Source: Pirellulaceae bacterium (GTDB taxonomy: Bacteria; Planctomycetota; Planctomycetia; Pirellulales; Pirellulaceae). Taken from it: DNA of 22,916 bases. Shown in pieces: positions 14,128 through 22,234 of this stretch (position 1 is its first letter; each line of letters starts with the position of its first letter). A program made the translations under genes and the position numbers. The DNA lies in assembly GCA_022448645.1 (NCBI GenBank), contig JAKVBZ010000083.1, positions 1 through 22,916 on the forward strand, in the 5' to 3' direction. The notes under the pieces were generated by a model. That model made no database searches. It was not told where the DNA came from and saw only the letters and a list, made by a program, of their open reading frames with translations.

Positions 14128-16344
14128 ATGTCAAACCGTCACTACATCACTTTGCCGTTTTTGTTCCTGCTGGTAACCGTCATCGAGCAGACCGCGTTGG
14201 CCGAACTTCAGGACCACCAACCGTGGACCAGGATCGTCGCCAAGAACGGTGAAGTTCGTTATGAATCAGGTCGGCTGCAATACGTGGAGGGGCTCGTAGA
14301 GGGCCGGTGGGTAGGCCGTTACTGGAACACCGGAGGGCGCACCAATTGGCCATTCGAAGCATGGCAGAACGATGCCTTTTGGTTGGAGATTGACGGAGAA
14401 AATTGCATCAATGGCTGGAAGTGGGTTGATGCCAAAGAGCTTGCCCGAACAGACCGTGGTACTCAGCATCATGTGGTGACGCTCGAGCGGACTGACCCCA
14501 ATCTGCAAATACGCATTCACACGCTCCTGGATGGCACGCCGATCTTGGTGCGCTGGTTGGAAATGGTGAACCTGGAGAATCGTCCGGTTGCCATCACCAG
14601 AATCGCTCCGTGGACAACGCGTGTGTGGGCCAACCCGGGCGTCAAACATCCAAGCAAACAGTCATTAGAAGGACTGTTTCGCGTAGGTCGTTTTACTCGC
14701 GACGAGTGGGCCAGCGAAGGCTGGTTCCAATGGCAATCGATGAGTCCCGACGACACATTGACTCATGTGAGCAAAAAGGGAAATGGCTACGACGAACCTT
14801 TTCTGATGGTGCAAAATTCGCTTACCGGAGAACACTTAATGGTTCATCTGGGTTGGAATTCGAATTGGGAAATGGCACTGCAATGTAGGGCTGCCGATCC
14901 CGACGTCCACCCATGGGGTGACGTCCTGGCCGCTTCGTATTCGTTGGATCTGAGTTTGGGACCGCGAGCTAAAGACGCACTACGGGTGCTCGCACCGAAC
15001 GAAGCGACCGCCAGCCCGGCTGTCCATTTGGGGATCGTTGCTGGTGATTTTGACGCCGCAGTTCAGGCCATGCACACTCACGTGCGCGAGTCAGTGCGTC
15101 CTGCGTTGCCTTCGGGGCGCGCTCATTTGATTCAATATCTGGCACCCGGCGATCAAGGATACATGGATGAACACGGCCGTATGAATGAAGGAGCCATCTT
15201 TGATAATATCGACTTGGCGGCTGCGATAGGATCGGAATTGTTCATTCTCGACTGCGGCTGGTTTGCTCATCGGGGTGATTATCATCCCCATCCCAAACGC
15301 TTTCCTGAGGGGCTCGACCCAGTGATCAGCTACTGCCGTCAGAAAGGCATGTTGTTCGGTATTTGGACCGAACCAGAACGTGCCGAACCTAACGCTCCCA
15401 TTCATCAACGGCATCCTGAATGGTTCTTGGAACATCACAACATTGACGTGACACAGGTCGAAGCGGCTGCTTATGTCGAACAGGAACTCCATCGACAAAT
15501 CGAAGCCTATGATCTTGACCTGATTCGTGTGGCTTACGATACGTATTTTACGTTTGAGGGTGGCGTCACCGAGCGAAACGGAATTCGTGAGAATAACTAT
15601 TGGCGGCAGATGGAAGTGGTGCACGGTATGTATCAGCGGACCCACAGGAAGTACCCGCATCTTGTCTTGCAGAATTGTGCGGCCGGCATTGGCCGTGGTG
15701 GACTGGGTATGGTGGGTTCGTTTCACGAAGGTTACATGACGGACGGGTTGTGGACGCCTCAAGTCCTGCAGGTGTTTAGCGGTCGGAGTGTCGGCTTTCC
15801 ACCGGAAACTTATGTGATCGCACACAACGCTGTGCGTGAACAGTTGTTCGGACGTCCCGCCGATTTGGACACGTTTCTGCGCTGCCAGTTTACCCTTGGA
15901 GTCCCACAGTTGTTGTCGGGAATGATCGGGCCCCGTGTTGACGATGTGAACCCAGAACGGATTCGATCGTTGAAGCGATACGCGGATCTCTACAAAAACC
16001 ACATCCGACCGATCTTGCCGGTAGCCAAAACCTATCACCACGAACCGGTGAACTACCGGGGCGGTGTCGAATCAAGTCCCTGGTTTGCCATGGAGTTCAT
16101 GTCACCCGATCGCCGCCAGGGATGGGTGACCATCGTGCGTATCGGTTCGGAAGGTGATTCGACTTATCTCTTGAAACCGAAGGGACTGCATCAAGGTCTG
16201 GTGTATCGAGTTGGCTTTGACTCGACTGGCGATGTGGTAGAAATCCCCGGCTGGATGTTGGCCCGTGACGGCCTGGCCGTGAGATTGGAGTCACGCACCG
16301 CTTCCGAATTGTTGCTGCTGGCTGCAGTGCCGCGCGATGAATAG
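14128..16344 (+). CDS. Secreted GH36-like alpha-galactosidase (melibiase)
   Basis: 738 residues, with a signal peptide (hydrophobic 8-24, cleavage near ALA, residue 25). An N-terminal beta-sandwich (about 30-320) precedes a TIM barrel of the GH-D clan: LFILDCGWFAHRGDY (Asp375, Trp378), GIWTEPERAEPN (411-422), DLIRVAYDTYF with Asp471 where family members have the KWD nucleophile, and NCAAGIGRGGLG (516-527) followed by YMTDGLWTP, whose Asp539 matches the acid/base. A C-terminal beta domain follows from about 640. Order and length fit GH36. The motifs differ from textbook ones (AYD for KWD, NCAAG for NCSGG), so specificity may not be plain alpha-galactose. It should release terminal sugars from oligosaccharides outside the cytoplasm. 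No clear Shine-Dalgarno sequence precedes ATG 14128. Confidence 0.87.
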   Translation: MSNRHYITLPFLFLLVTVIEQTALAELQDHQPWTRIVAKNGEVRYESGRLQYVEGLVEGRWVGRYWNTGGRTNWPFEAWQNDAFWLEIDGENCINGWKWVDAKELARTDRGTQHHVVTLERTDPNLQIRIHTLLDGTPILVRWLEMVNLENRPVAITRIAPWTTRVWANPGVKHPSKQSLEGLFRVGRFTRDEWASEGWFQWQSMSPDDTLTHVSKKGNGYDEPFLMVQNSLTGEHLMVHLGWNSNWEMALQCRAADPDVHPWGDVLAASYSLDLSLGPRAKDALRVLAPNEATASPAVHLGIVAGDFDAAVQAMHTHVRESVRPALPSGRAHLIQYLAPGDQGYMDEHGRMNEGAIFDNIDLAAAIGSELFILDCGWFAHRGDYHPHPKRFPEGLDPVISYCRQKGMLFGIWTEPERAEPNAPIHQRHPEWFLEHHNIDVTQVEAAAYVEQELHRQIEAYDLDLIRVAYDTYFTFEGGVTERNGIRENNYWRQMEVVHGMYQRTHRKYPHLVLQNCAAGIGRGGLGMVGSFHEGYMTDGLWTPQVLQVFSGRSVGFPPETYVIAHNAVREQLFGRPADLDTFLRCQFTLGVPQLLSGMIGPRVDDVNPERIRSLKRYADLYKNHIRPILPVAKTYHHEPVNYRGGVESSPWFAMEFMSPDRRQGWVTIVRIGSEGDSTYLLKPKGLHQGLVYRVGFDSTGDVVEIPGWMLARDGLAVRLESRTASELLLLAAVPRDE

Positions 16345-16469
16345 TCTGTCTAGTGAATCAGCTCCTGCGAGTGAGTCCTCGAAGAATGTTGTTTTCATTC
16401 AACGAGAACCCTCAATAGACAGGTTTTCAGCCGTGAATGGTGTTCCATCGAGGACAAGAAGACCGGTGG

Positions 16470-16949
16470 TCACGAATCACAGAAAATACGTGAGAGGGTT
16501 CTGCGACGATATTCGAATATTTTTTGCACGTCGCGTTTGACAAACAGCCGATGCACCAAGCGACCGCCAGGAACAGAGTAGTCGACCTGGTCACGACAGC
16601 GAGTCTTGCCACCCACGTCAGCAAAAGTGTGGACGTGCCGCCACAAGCGATATGGGCCAATGAGCTGCTCGTCGACAAATCGGTAGGGTGGCGTCCATTC
16701 GGTGATTTTTGTTCGCCAACGCAAGGGGATGCCGTGGAGCCGAAGTTTGTAATCAATTAAAGTTCCACATCGCATGTCAATCGGTCGTGGAGTTTGGACG
16801 GTAAAGTGCAGCCAAGGCGGGGTGATACGTTCTAGTTGGTGTGCGTCAGAAAAGAATTCAAACACTTCGTCTCTAAGAACCGGCAATACTATTTCGGTGG
16901 TTAGTTGTTGAACGTTGGGTAGGCTAGGGTGTGGGCAGATATGGACCAT
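16470..16949 (-). CDS. Stand-alone SRPBCC family protein
   Basis: 159 residues matching an SRPBCC/START-like lipid or ligand binding fold: LPVLRDEVFEFFSDAHQLER and TPPWLHF at the N-terminus, then IDYKLRLHGIPLRWRTKI, and the C-terminal helix VKRDVQKIFEYRRRTLSRIF. It is clearly related to the N-terminal domain of the neighbouring TIGR01777 protein (compare ALERLIPPWE and QIQRMFDYRHET), so the two are paralogous domains. No catalytic residues are expected; it probably binds a small hydrophobic molecule in the cytoplasm. The start at ATG 16947-16949 follows the stop of a possible small gene (16968) by 18 bases. Convergent with GH36 across 125 bases that hold nothing obvious. Confidence 0.85.
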   Translation of the reverse strand: MVHICPHPSLPNVQQLTTEIVLPVLRDEVFEFFSDAHQLERITPPWLHFTVQTPRPIDMRCGTLIDYKLRLHGIPLRWRTKITEWTPPYRFVDEQLIGPYRLWRHVHTFADVGGKTRCRDQVDYSVPGGRLVHRLFVKRDVQKIFEYRRRTLSRIFCDS

Positions 16950-16967
16950 TCGGTATCCAATACTGAG

Positions 16968-17239
16968 CTATTCGTCTGGTCGGGTTGGGACAATCACGGC
17001 ATAGGAGGTCGCTGACATCGTGTCACCACAAACAGACCCACCATTAACCAATAGGCCTGCCTGATCCATGTTCCTTATCGGTGTATTCGGCAAGTTTCGA
17101 AGTTCAACATAGCTGGATCCTTCGTGCCGATGAATACATGTTTGTTCTGGCTGCTGACGAACTACACCGAAACTGATAATCCCAAGGTAACACCAGCCAT
17201 AAGAACGAGTTGAAATGTCCTGATTTGTGTCTGGTTCAC
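16968..17239 (-). pseudogene. Possible small exported protein, frameshifted
   Basis: This gap between two same-strand genes holds a split frame. GTG at 17237-17239 starts MNQTQIRTFQLVLMAGVTLG, followed by LSVSV and a TAG at 17162-17164: a credible signal peptide cut off abruptly. In the next frame, 95 codons (17255 down to 16971) are stop-free with no start codon of their own, reading VRQQPEQTCIHRHEGSSYV after the signal region and ending YAVIVPTRPDE before TAG at 16968-16970. Joining the frames near 17165-17185 would give about 90 residues. No family is recognised. Tight spacing to both flanking genes supports a real gene; chance open frames are the alternative. Confidence 0.35.
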
Positions 17240-17291
17240 GTTCGTCGTCCGGATCTTATTTCTTACATTCTAAATGTGGCTACGATGAGCC

Positions 17292-18665
17292 CTAACGTCC
17301 CAAAACATGCTGTAACGATTTTTCCAGTGTTGGCTGCCGGAAGTGATAACCGGATTCGATAAGCTTTCCAGGCCGGACGCGCGTACTTGCCAATAAGAGG
17401 TCGTTCGCCATTTCACCGAGAACCAACTTGGCTGCGACAGCTGGCATCGGCAGCTTTGTTGGACGTCGCAGAACACGGCCGAGCGTTTGTGTGAACTCAT
17501 CATTAGTGGTGGCGTTGGGCGCAACCGCATTCACTGGTCCGTGCAACGATTCGGTCATCAAGGCGTGCAGGATCGTAACGGCGACGTCATCAATCGATAT
17601 CCAACTCCAGTACTGGTGCCCGTTGCCGATCCTTCCACCTAAGCCGAGCTTGAATGGAGTCAGCATCTTTGCCAGCGCTCCGCCTTGAGGGCTAAGGACA
17701 ACACCAATCCGCAGATTCACCACGCGAATTCCAGCGTCTTGGGCCGGTTGCGTGGCAGCCTCCCAGTCCTTACATACGTCTGGCAGGAAACCGGCACCTG
17801 GGTGATTGGACTCGTCAACCATGTCGTCGCCACGATGGCCATAGAATCCGATAGCTGATGCCGCAACGAGTACTTTCGGTGGATTTTGCATACGGGCCAA
17901 GGCTTCGCAAAGAACTCGCGTGCCGTTGACCCGGCTCTCACGAATTCGCTCTTTCAGATTTGGTGTCCAGCGGCCAGCCGCGATGTTCTCTCCAGCCAAA
18001 TGAACGACCGCATCGATGCCGTGGAGTGTTCTCTCATCGAAACGTTCTGCCAATGGATTCCAGCCGACTTCGCCGTGCTCAGGTTGGCGACGAACTAATC
18101 TCGTCACTTCATGCCCCCCAGTCGTAAGGAGAGGGATTAATTCGGAGCCAATCAACCCACTCGCACCAGACACGGCGACGCACAATTTACCTTGGTCAGC
18201 ATACTGACGATGTGCCGCCAGGTCCTTGGATGTTGTCTCATGGCGGTAATCGAACATGCGCTGTATTTGTTTGCGCGTCCAGCGGCTCGCCAAAAGGTTG
18301 CCCAACCACCCGCCGGGCAGTTGGTATTCGATACGATCCTCCAGGACACAGCTGTGTGGATTCTCAAGGGAATGGAATAAGTGAAAATGTTTCCATGCGG
18401 TGAACGGACCTGAACGCTGCACATCGCAGAAGCGACGCCCGGGTTCAAAATCAAAGTGTTCTACCAGCCATCGCATCTTTAGTGGCCCCAGACGGTTCAG
18501 TAACTCGACTGTGGCACCTTCACACAAGTTTTCGGATCGAGCGCCCAATTCGACGGATTCCCAGGGGGGTATCAAACGCTCTAAAGCTCCAGGTCGTGCG
18601 TGCCAGTCGAAAGCTTGGCTTGTAGAAACAGGGAGATCCACGTTTTGTGAAAAGACTTGTGTCAT
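17292..18665 (-). CDS. SRPBCC-TIGR01777 family NAD-dependent epimerase fusion
   Basis: About 457 residues from ATG 18663-18665; a TTG four codons upstream (18677) is an alternative. The first 155 residues are an SRPBCC domain ending in WTRKQIQRMFDYRHETTSKDL. From about 160 there is an extended SDR of the TIGR01777 (YfcH/SulA-like) type: CVAVSGASGLIGSEL, DAVVHLAGENIAAGRWT, VLVAASAIGFYGHRGDD, WEAATQPAQDAGIRVVNLRIGVVLSPQGGAL and the C-terminal DUF1731-like tail (PTKLPMPAVAAKLVLGEMA). The fusion is widespread; its reaction is not established, and nucleotide-sugar epimerisation is only assumed from the fold. Cytoplasmic. It leads a minus-strand group with the small split gene and the stand-alone SRPBCC gene. 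Confidence 0.9.
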   Translation of the reverse strand: MTQVFSQNVDLPVSTSQAFDWHARPGALERLIPPWESVELGARSENLCEGATVELLNRLGPLKMRWLVEHFDFEPGRRFCDVQRSGPFTAWKHFHLFHSLENPHSCVLEDRIEYQLPGGWLGNLLASRWTRKQIQRMFDYRHETTSKDLAAHRQYADQGKLCVAVSGASGLIGSELIPLLTTGGHEVTRLVRRQPEHGEVGWNPLAERFDERTLHGIDAVVHLAGENIAAGRWTPNLKERIRESRVNGTRVLCEALARMQNPPKVLVAASAIGFYGHRGDDMVDESNHPGAGFLPDVCKDWEAATQPAQDAGIRVVNLRIGVVLSPQGGALAKMLTPFKLGLGGRIGNGHQYWSWISIDDVAVTILHALMTESLHGPVNAVAPNATTNDEFTQTLGRVLRRPTKLPMPAVAAKLVLGEMANDLLLASTRVRPGKLIESGYHFRQPTLEKSLQHVLGR

Positions 18666-18692
18666 GATGCTTGGCAACAGATCGGCAAACGC

Positions 18693-18995
18693 CTACTGGT
18701 GTGGCGCTGAGGCTACATCTAGGTTGGGGCCGGCTACTGGAATAATCTGCAGCATGGTGAAGTATATTTGCAAATATTGCAGGGAATTGATGTTCGTAGG
18801 CTTGCGCCTGACTGTCTCTATTTTTGAGAGTGCTTTTACCGAATGCAAGGCCTTACGAAAATACAGGAAATTGTGCGTACTTCGTTGGGGGCTTGCTTGG
18901 TGGGATCTGGACGGTTGTAAGGTTTGCAGACGAGAAGCCACAGACCACAAGAAAAGAAACGTCAGCAACGTTCCTAACACCCAAACACTATTCAT
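18693..18995 (-). CDS. Possible small membrane protein, unknown function
   Basis: A 100-codon frame starting ATG at 18993-18995. Residues 1-21 (MNSVWVLGTLLTFLFLWSVAS) form a convincing hydrophobic helix; the rest is polar, Ser/Arg-rich and featureless, ending PNLDVASAPHQ. The stop is about 27 bases before the ATG of the TIGR01777 gene, in the same direction. No Shine-Dalgarno sequence is seen, and a 7-bp inverted repeat (CACTGAA at 18998-19004, TTCAGTG at 19011-19017) lies directly upstream of the ATG. No family is recognised. The frame may be spurious. Confidence 0.3.
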   Translation of the reverse strand: MNSVWVLGTLLTFLFLWSVASRLQTLQPSRSHQASPQRSTHNFLYFRKALHSVKALSKIETVRRKPTNINSLQYLQIYFTMLQIIPVAGPNLDVASAPHQ

Positions 18996-19021
18996 TGCAC
19001 TGAATCTTTTTTCAGTGACTA

Positions 19022-19065
19022 TTGTGAGGCGTTAGCCAGTTGGTTGTAAGGCGTTAGCCAGTTGC
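19022..19065. repeat. Two tandem copies of a 22-base repeat
   Basis: Copies at 19022-19043 and 19044-19065 differ at two positions and share the core AGGCGTTAGCCAGTTG. They lie just after the stop of the beta-propeller glycosidase gene. Two copies without spacers do not make a CRISPR array. Confidence 0.7.
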
Positions 19066-19071
19066 CTGAGC

Positions 19072-20184
19072 TTACCTGCCTGGGTGTACTAACGTTGGTT
19101 GATCGCCGGCCCATTGAATACGAGAGAGGTACAACCCTTCCAGTAACGTCTGTTCATCTTCTTGTGTGCCACGGTAACACAATTTTCCGGCGAAACGATT
19201 CAAGCGTCGTGTTTCTTCCTTGCGGTCGGTGGAGAGCCACCAATGGTCTCCGTCCTGGATGATCTCCGTGGCGTGAAAAGGTCCGATGTTGTAGAAGCCG
19301 GTGCCCACGTTCCAAAAGCTGTCGCGAGCCCCGACAAAGGAGAACGGCGAGGGGCTAATCGCATGTTGCAGTCCTTCACCGTATGTGAAAAACAAATGCC
19401 AGATGCCCTCGCGGTGGATCACCTGAGGAGACTCGATCCCCATGGTGCCACGCAGCTGGGAAGGTAAGCTGAAAACAGCTCCTTCATCGCTAAATGTTTC
19501 CCAGTCTTTTGTTGTCGTAAGTCCAATGGACGGGTAACCTCGTTGGTCCATGGACACGTAATAGATCAGATAGACTCCCTCGAATTCCATCACATGCGGG
19601 TCCTTGAAAGGACTTCCCGGAATGGTCCATGCGGGCGGAGAATGGATAGGGTTGCGATCGCTAAGTTGCCAATGATCCAGATCGGACGACCAGGCCAGAT
19701 TCATGGCCCCAGTAATTTTTCCTCCCTCGTCTCCCTTCACGTCGTAAAGGAAGCCATAGGGTTGATCCAGGTCACAGTGAAAAACATTTCCTACACCGCG
19801 GGCAATCCAATCGAACCTCCCCAGAGACTCAAACTGCAAATGCTCTTGGAACTCGAGAGAAAATAGATCCGGGCCGACGGCGTGCCCGTTTCCCGCTTCG
19901 AGTGACAATCGGCTGGCTGCCTCGAAGTCGCGTTTCTTAATGGCAGCGATATATGCGTCATTATCGGCCATGAATCCAGTTGCGTAGAATAAATGCCAGT
20001 TTTGGCCGTCGTAAATGAACGAATGATCGACCTGTAGCATCCCTGCCGGCGGAGCGTAGACGTGTTGTGTGACGTCGTCGAACGCAAACTGTTTCGACGA
20101 GTACAACTGTTTGTGCAATGTGAGGAATCGCTCTTCGAAATCTTTGGGAGAGAGTGATATGCCAAAGTGTGTTTCTTGTGTCAT
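19072..20184 (-). CDS. GH43/GH32-like five-bladed beta-propeller glycosidase
   Basis: About 370 residues from ATG 20182-20184; a GTG at 20233-20235 would add 17 mostly hydrophobic residues and cannot be excluded. Repeated blade motifs are clear: VDHSFIYDGQNWHLFYATG (Asp53), FKDPHVMEFEGVYLIYYVS (Asp195) and GIESPQVIHREGIWHLFFTYG (Glu251), in positions expected for the Asp/Asp/Glu set of clan GH-F/GH-J enzymes. The first motif resembles the GH32 NDPNG site only loosely, and DPHV is more GH43/GH130-like, so the family is left open. It may hydrolyse arabinosides, fructosides or mannosides. No signal peptide is present with the ATG start, implying cytoplasmic action; with the GTG start the hydrophobic extension lacks basic residues. 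No same-strand partner adjoins it. Confidence 0.7.
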   Translation of the reverse strand: MTQETHFGISLSPKDFEERFLTLHKQLYSSKQFAFDDVTQHVYAPPAGMLQVDHSFIYDGQNWHLFYATGFMADNDAYIAAIKKRDFEAASRLSLEAGNGHAVGPDLFSLEFQEHLQFESLGRFDWIARGVGNVFHCDLDQPYGFLYDVKGDEGGKITGAMNLAWSSDLDHWQLSDRNPIHSPPAWTIPGSPFKDPHVMEFEGVYLIYYVSMDQRGYPSIGLTTTKDWETFSDEGAVFSLPSQLRGTMGIESPQVIHREGIWHLFFTYGEGLQHAISPSPFSFVGARDSFWNVGTGFYNIGPFHATEIIQDGDHWWLSTDRKEETRRLNRFAGKLCYRGTQEDEQTLLEGLYLSRIQWAGDQPTLVHPGR

Positions 20185-20229
20185 GGTGATGAAAGGGGCT
20201 AGACTAAAAACGGTTTCAATAACAATCAA

Positions 20230-20260
20230 CAGCACGCTCCAGCCAGTAGGAAGTGTGCTG
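20230..20260 (+). other. Hairpin preceding a terminator-like stem
   Basis: CAGCACGC (20230-20237) pairs with GTGTGCTG (20253-20260) including one G-U pair, with a 15-base loop. It sits eight bases before the intrinsic terminator, so together they resemble a two-stem leader or a small RNA end. Confidence 0.3.
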
Positions 20261-20267
20261 CATGATC

Positions 20268-20288
20268 GCCCTTAGAGGGCATTTTTTA
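20268..20288 (+). terminator. Intrinsic terminator candidate
   Basis: GCCCT-TAG-AGGGC (20268-20280) is followed by ATTTTTTATT. The uridine run is on the plus strand. No complete plus-strand gene lies upstream to use it, so it may end a small RNA, act as an attenuator, or be left over from a lost gene. Confidence 0.55.
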
Positions 20289-20305
20289 TTAGCAGGAAAC
20301 TGCTG

Positions 20306-20988
20306 TTGATCTGTGGCAACCGGATTTCGCCTTTGTCTGGCCCCTCGCCTCGCAAACGGAAGGAAGAGGCGCAAGGTGCTTCGACGCCGCAGTCGGGCTC
20401 GTTTGGGCAGCATCTGGTTCACGGAGTACTCAATCAGCCTGCGCTTTATTTGTTGGGACTGATCGTTGTTTTGACAACTTTGCGATGATTAACGTTCTTT
20501 CCTGGTTGGGTGTGATGGACAAGGATCGCTTTGGCGCAAGTCCGATTGAGGTGGGCATCCTTTCTTTGCTCATGGCCATGGCCGTACTGATCGGTCGGGT
20601 ATTCATGGCATATTTCGTCAGTGGTCGTGTGTCTGACCGCAAGTTGCTCGGCCTCTGCTATGGTTTTTCCATGCTGTTTTTTTGTGCGATGCTTTTTGCT
20701 CCGTCCATGAACATCCTGTATGTGTTGTATTTCATCATGTCGTTTTTCATGTCCGCTCAAGCAGCGGCAACTTATGCTATTGGTACCGAGAAGCTGGGCG
20801 AACGGTTAGCGGTTGGTATTCCGATGATTGACGGCCTGGGTTCGCTCGGATCGATTGTGGCTCCCCTTGTTATGGGTAGCCTTGCGATTCAGGTGGGTCT
20901 CGATCGCGCGTTGTGGCTTGTACCTGCTTTTGGTGCGATGGTGTCGGTTGTTTGCTTAGTATGGGAATGGCTCGACAGGAGTGCGTGA
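20306..20988 (+). pseudogene. MFS transporter, C-terminal half, frameshifted
   Basis: The first frame (to TGA at 20486-20488) covers a polar central loop (PSPRKRKEEAQGASTPQSG) and the start of helix 7 (NQPALYLLGLIVVLTTLR). The second frame, from 20485 to TGA 20986-20988, continues with NVLSWLGVMDKDRFGASP and helices 8-12, including FVSGRVSDRKLLGL, the motif A-like loop of the second half. The N-terminal six helices are absent, and the 120 bases upstream hold hairpins instead. Thus a truncation plus a frameshift near 20480-20490 has destroyed an inner-membrane transporter. Its sequence differs from the intact MFS gene at 2719-4095, so it is a separate paralogue. Confidence 0.8.
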
Positions 20989-21007
20989 TGGGCGTTGTGG
21001 CCGTATG

Positions 21008-21030
21008 TCTGCACGCAGTCATCGTGCAGA
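21008..21030. terminator. Hairpin between convergent MFS remnant and DUF1080 gene
   Basis: TCTGCACG (21008-21015) and CGTGCAGA (21023-21030) form a perfect 8-bp stem with a 7-base loop, 20 bases from each stop. No uridine tract, so termination is only suggested by position. Confidence 0.4.
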
Positions 21031-21050
21031 AGGTTCGGCTACCCGCAGAT

Positions 21051-21818
21051 TCATAACTCCCTAATGAAGATGTTCCGAAACTGCACCAGACTCGACGCCG
21101 GGTGGAGCTTACCGTCGAAGATGCCGCCGTGACTCTGCAGGGCCAGACGTCCGCGGGCCGGCACGCCAGGCAATCTTGCGTTCTCAATGATCTGGTGGCC
21201 GTTGAGGATCACCGTCAGACGCTCACCGATCATTACGATCACGAACGTGTTCCACTGTCCGATCGGATTGTCGGCCCGCATTTTGGGCGTGACGGCAGCT
21301 CGTACTTCGGCGGACAAGGTCTCGTCGTTGCGATAACCGAAAACCTCTCCTGACCCCACCGGCCAACACCAGATGTTCACCTGGGACTTGTGCTGCCCCC
21401 GCAGAAAGACGCCCGAGTCAGCGTTGGGCAGCGGCAGCGTGATTTCTGCGCCGTTGTCATCCTTCAGGTTCGTGCCGTCGGATAGCACGATCGGCGTGTC
21501 GTAGATGCCCGAGGGTTCCTTGATCTTCCAGTCGACCATCAGGACGAAGTCTGCGTACTCCTTCTCCGACCAGACGTGTCTCTTTCCCGGGGCCGCTTCG
21601 CTTAGCGCGTCGTAATCGATCACGCCATCCACCACCTTCCAGTGTCCGTTGTCCCCCTCGGGCAGCGTCCATCCGGTGAAGTCTTGGCGGTTGAAAAGGC
21701 TGGTAAAGCCTCGCGGCGTGTCGATCGCTGTCTCCTGGCCAACAGCCGTAGGGCCTCCCACCAGGATCAGGAGCAAGGTCATGGTGGTGAGTGCGTACAG
21801 GGAGTGGAAACCTTTCAT
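21051..21818 (-). CDS. DUF1080 protein (putative 3-keto-disaccharide hydrolase)
   Basis: About 255 residues from ATG 21816-21818, which has AAGGAA at 21825-21830 six bases upstream; an upstream start at 21869 is not supported. The N-terminus is a signal peptide (hydrophobic 7-22, cleavage near residue 27). The mature domain has the DUF1080 concanavalin-like pattern: FTSLFNRQDFTGWTLPEG, HWKVVDGVIDYD, FVLMVDWKIKEPSGI, NADSGVFLRG, QWNTFVIVMIGERLTVILNG and GRLALQSHGG near the C-terminus. The Pfam family is now named 3-keto-disaccharide hydrolase, after members that cleave glycosides already oxidised at C3. It should act outside the cytoplasm. It follows a decayed amidohydrolase-like gene in the same direction. 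Confidence 0.92.
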   Translation of the reverse strand: MKGFHSLYALTTMTLLLILVGGPTAVGQETAIDTPRGFTSLFNRQDFTGWTLPEGDNGHWKVVDGVIDYDALSEAAPGKRHVWSEKEYADFVLMVDWKIKEPSGIYDTPIVLSDGTNLKDDNGAEITLPLPNADSGVFLRGQHKSQVNIWCWPVGSGEVFGYRNDETLSAEVRAAVTPKMRADNPIGQWNTFVIVMIGERLTVILNGHQIIENARLPGVPARGRLALQSHGGIFDGKLHPASSLVQFRNIFIREL

Positions 21819-21840
21819 GATATGTTCCTTCCAGCAAGAG

Positions 21841-22234
21841 CTATGATGTGACAGTTTGTTCCTCGACACCGCTGTCTGAGGTTTCGCAAGCGACAGCCAG
21901 GGCCCCGTGCGCGTTCCGCCAAAAGATCCGCTTCAGGTCGTCGTTCGAGAGCCCATCGATGTCAGCCGCTTGCTTGATTGCCAGTAGTTGCTTGTAGGTG
22001 GCGACAATCGGCTTCACATGGGTGTGGGCGTGTGCTGGAACATGTGGTAGTGCGTGTCAAACACCCGCTGCCGGACAACGTTTTTCAGATCTTCGTCCTA
22101 GATCTGCCGGTTGCTGTCCGTAAGACTGTGGCTCCAGGCACTCCTGGCTGATCTGATGTAAGAACCAGTTAACGGATGATTGTAGAAAATCTCTTCTTTT
22201 TCACAACCGACCACGATGCTCTGGTATCCGGGAT
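21841..22234 (-). pseudogene. Decayed gene with amidohydrolase-like C-terminus
   Basis: Ends in TAG at 21841-21843, 22 bases before the DUF1080 start. The last ~60 codons read HVKPIVATYKQLLAIKQAAD, then IDGLSNDDLKRIFWRNAHGA, the typical closing helices of a TIM-barrel amidohydrolase. Upstream, in another frame closed by TGA at 22014-22016, are DEDLKNVVRQRVFDTHYHMF with an HxH element, and further up SIVVGCEKEEIFYNHP and GSYIRSARSAWSHSLTDSNR before an in-frame TAG. At least one frameshift and one nonsense codon are therefore present. The full enzymes are around 300 residues, so an internal deletion is also likely. The identity of the upstream half is uncertain. Confidence 0.6.

Noticed and set aside
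15091..16041. 316-codon minus-strand ORF
   Set aside because: Lies wholly antisense to the barrel of the well-supported GH36 gene; a mirror of its codon usage.
18400..19035. 211-codon plus-strand ORF
   Set aside because: Antisense to the start of the SRPBCC-TIGR01777 gene, low-complexity basic composition and no domain.
19022..19065. CRISPR array
   Set aside because: Only two copies, directly adjacent with no spacer, and no cas genes in the window.
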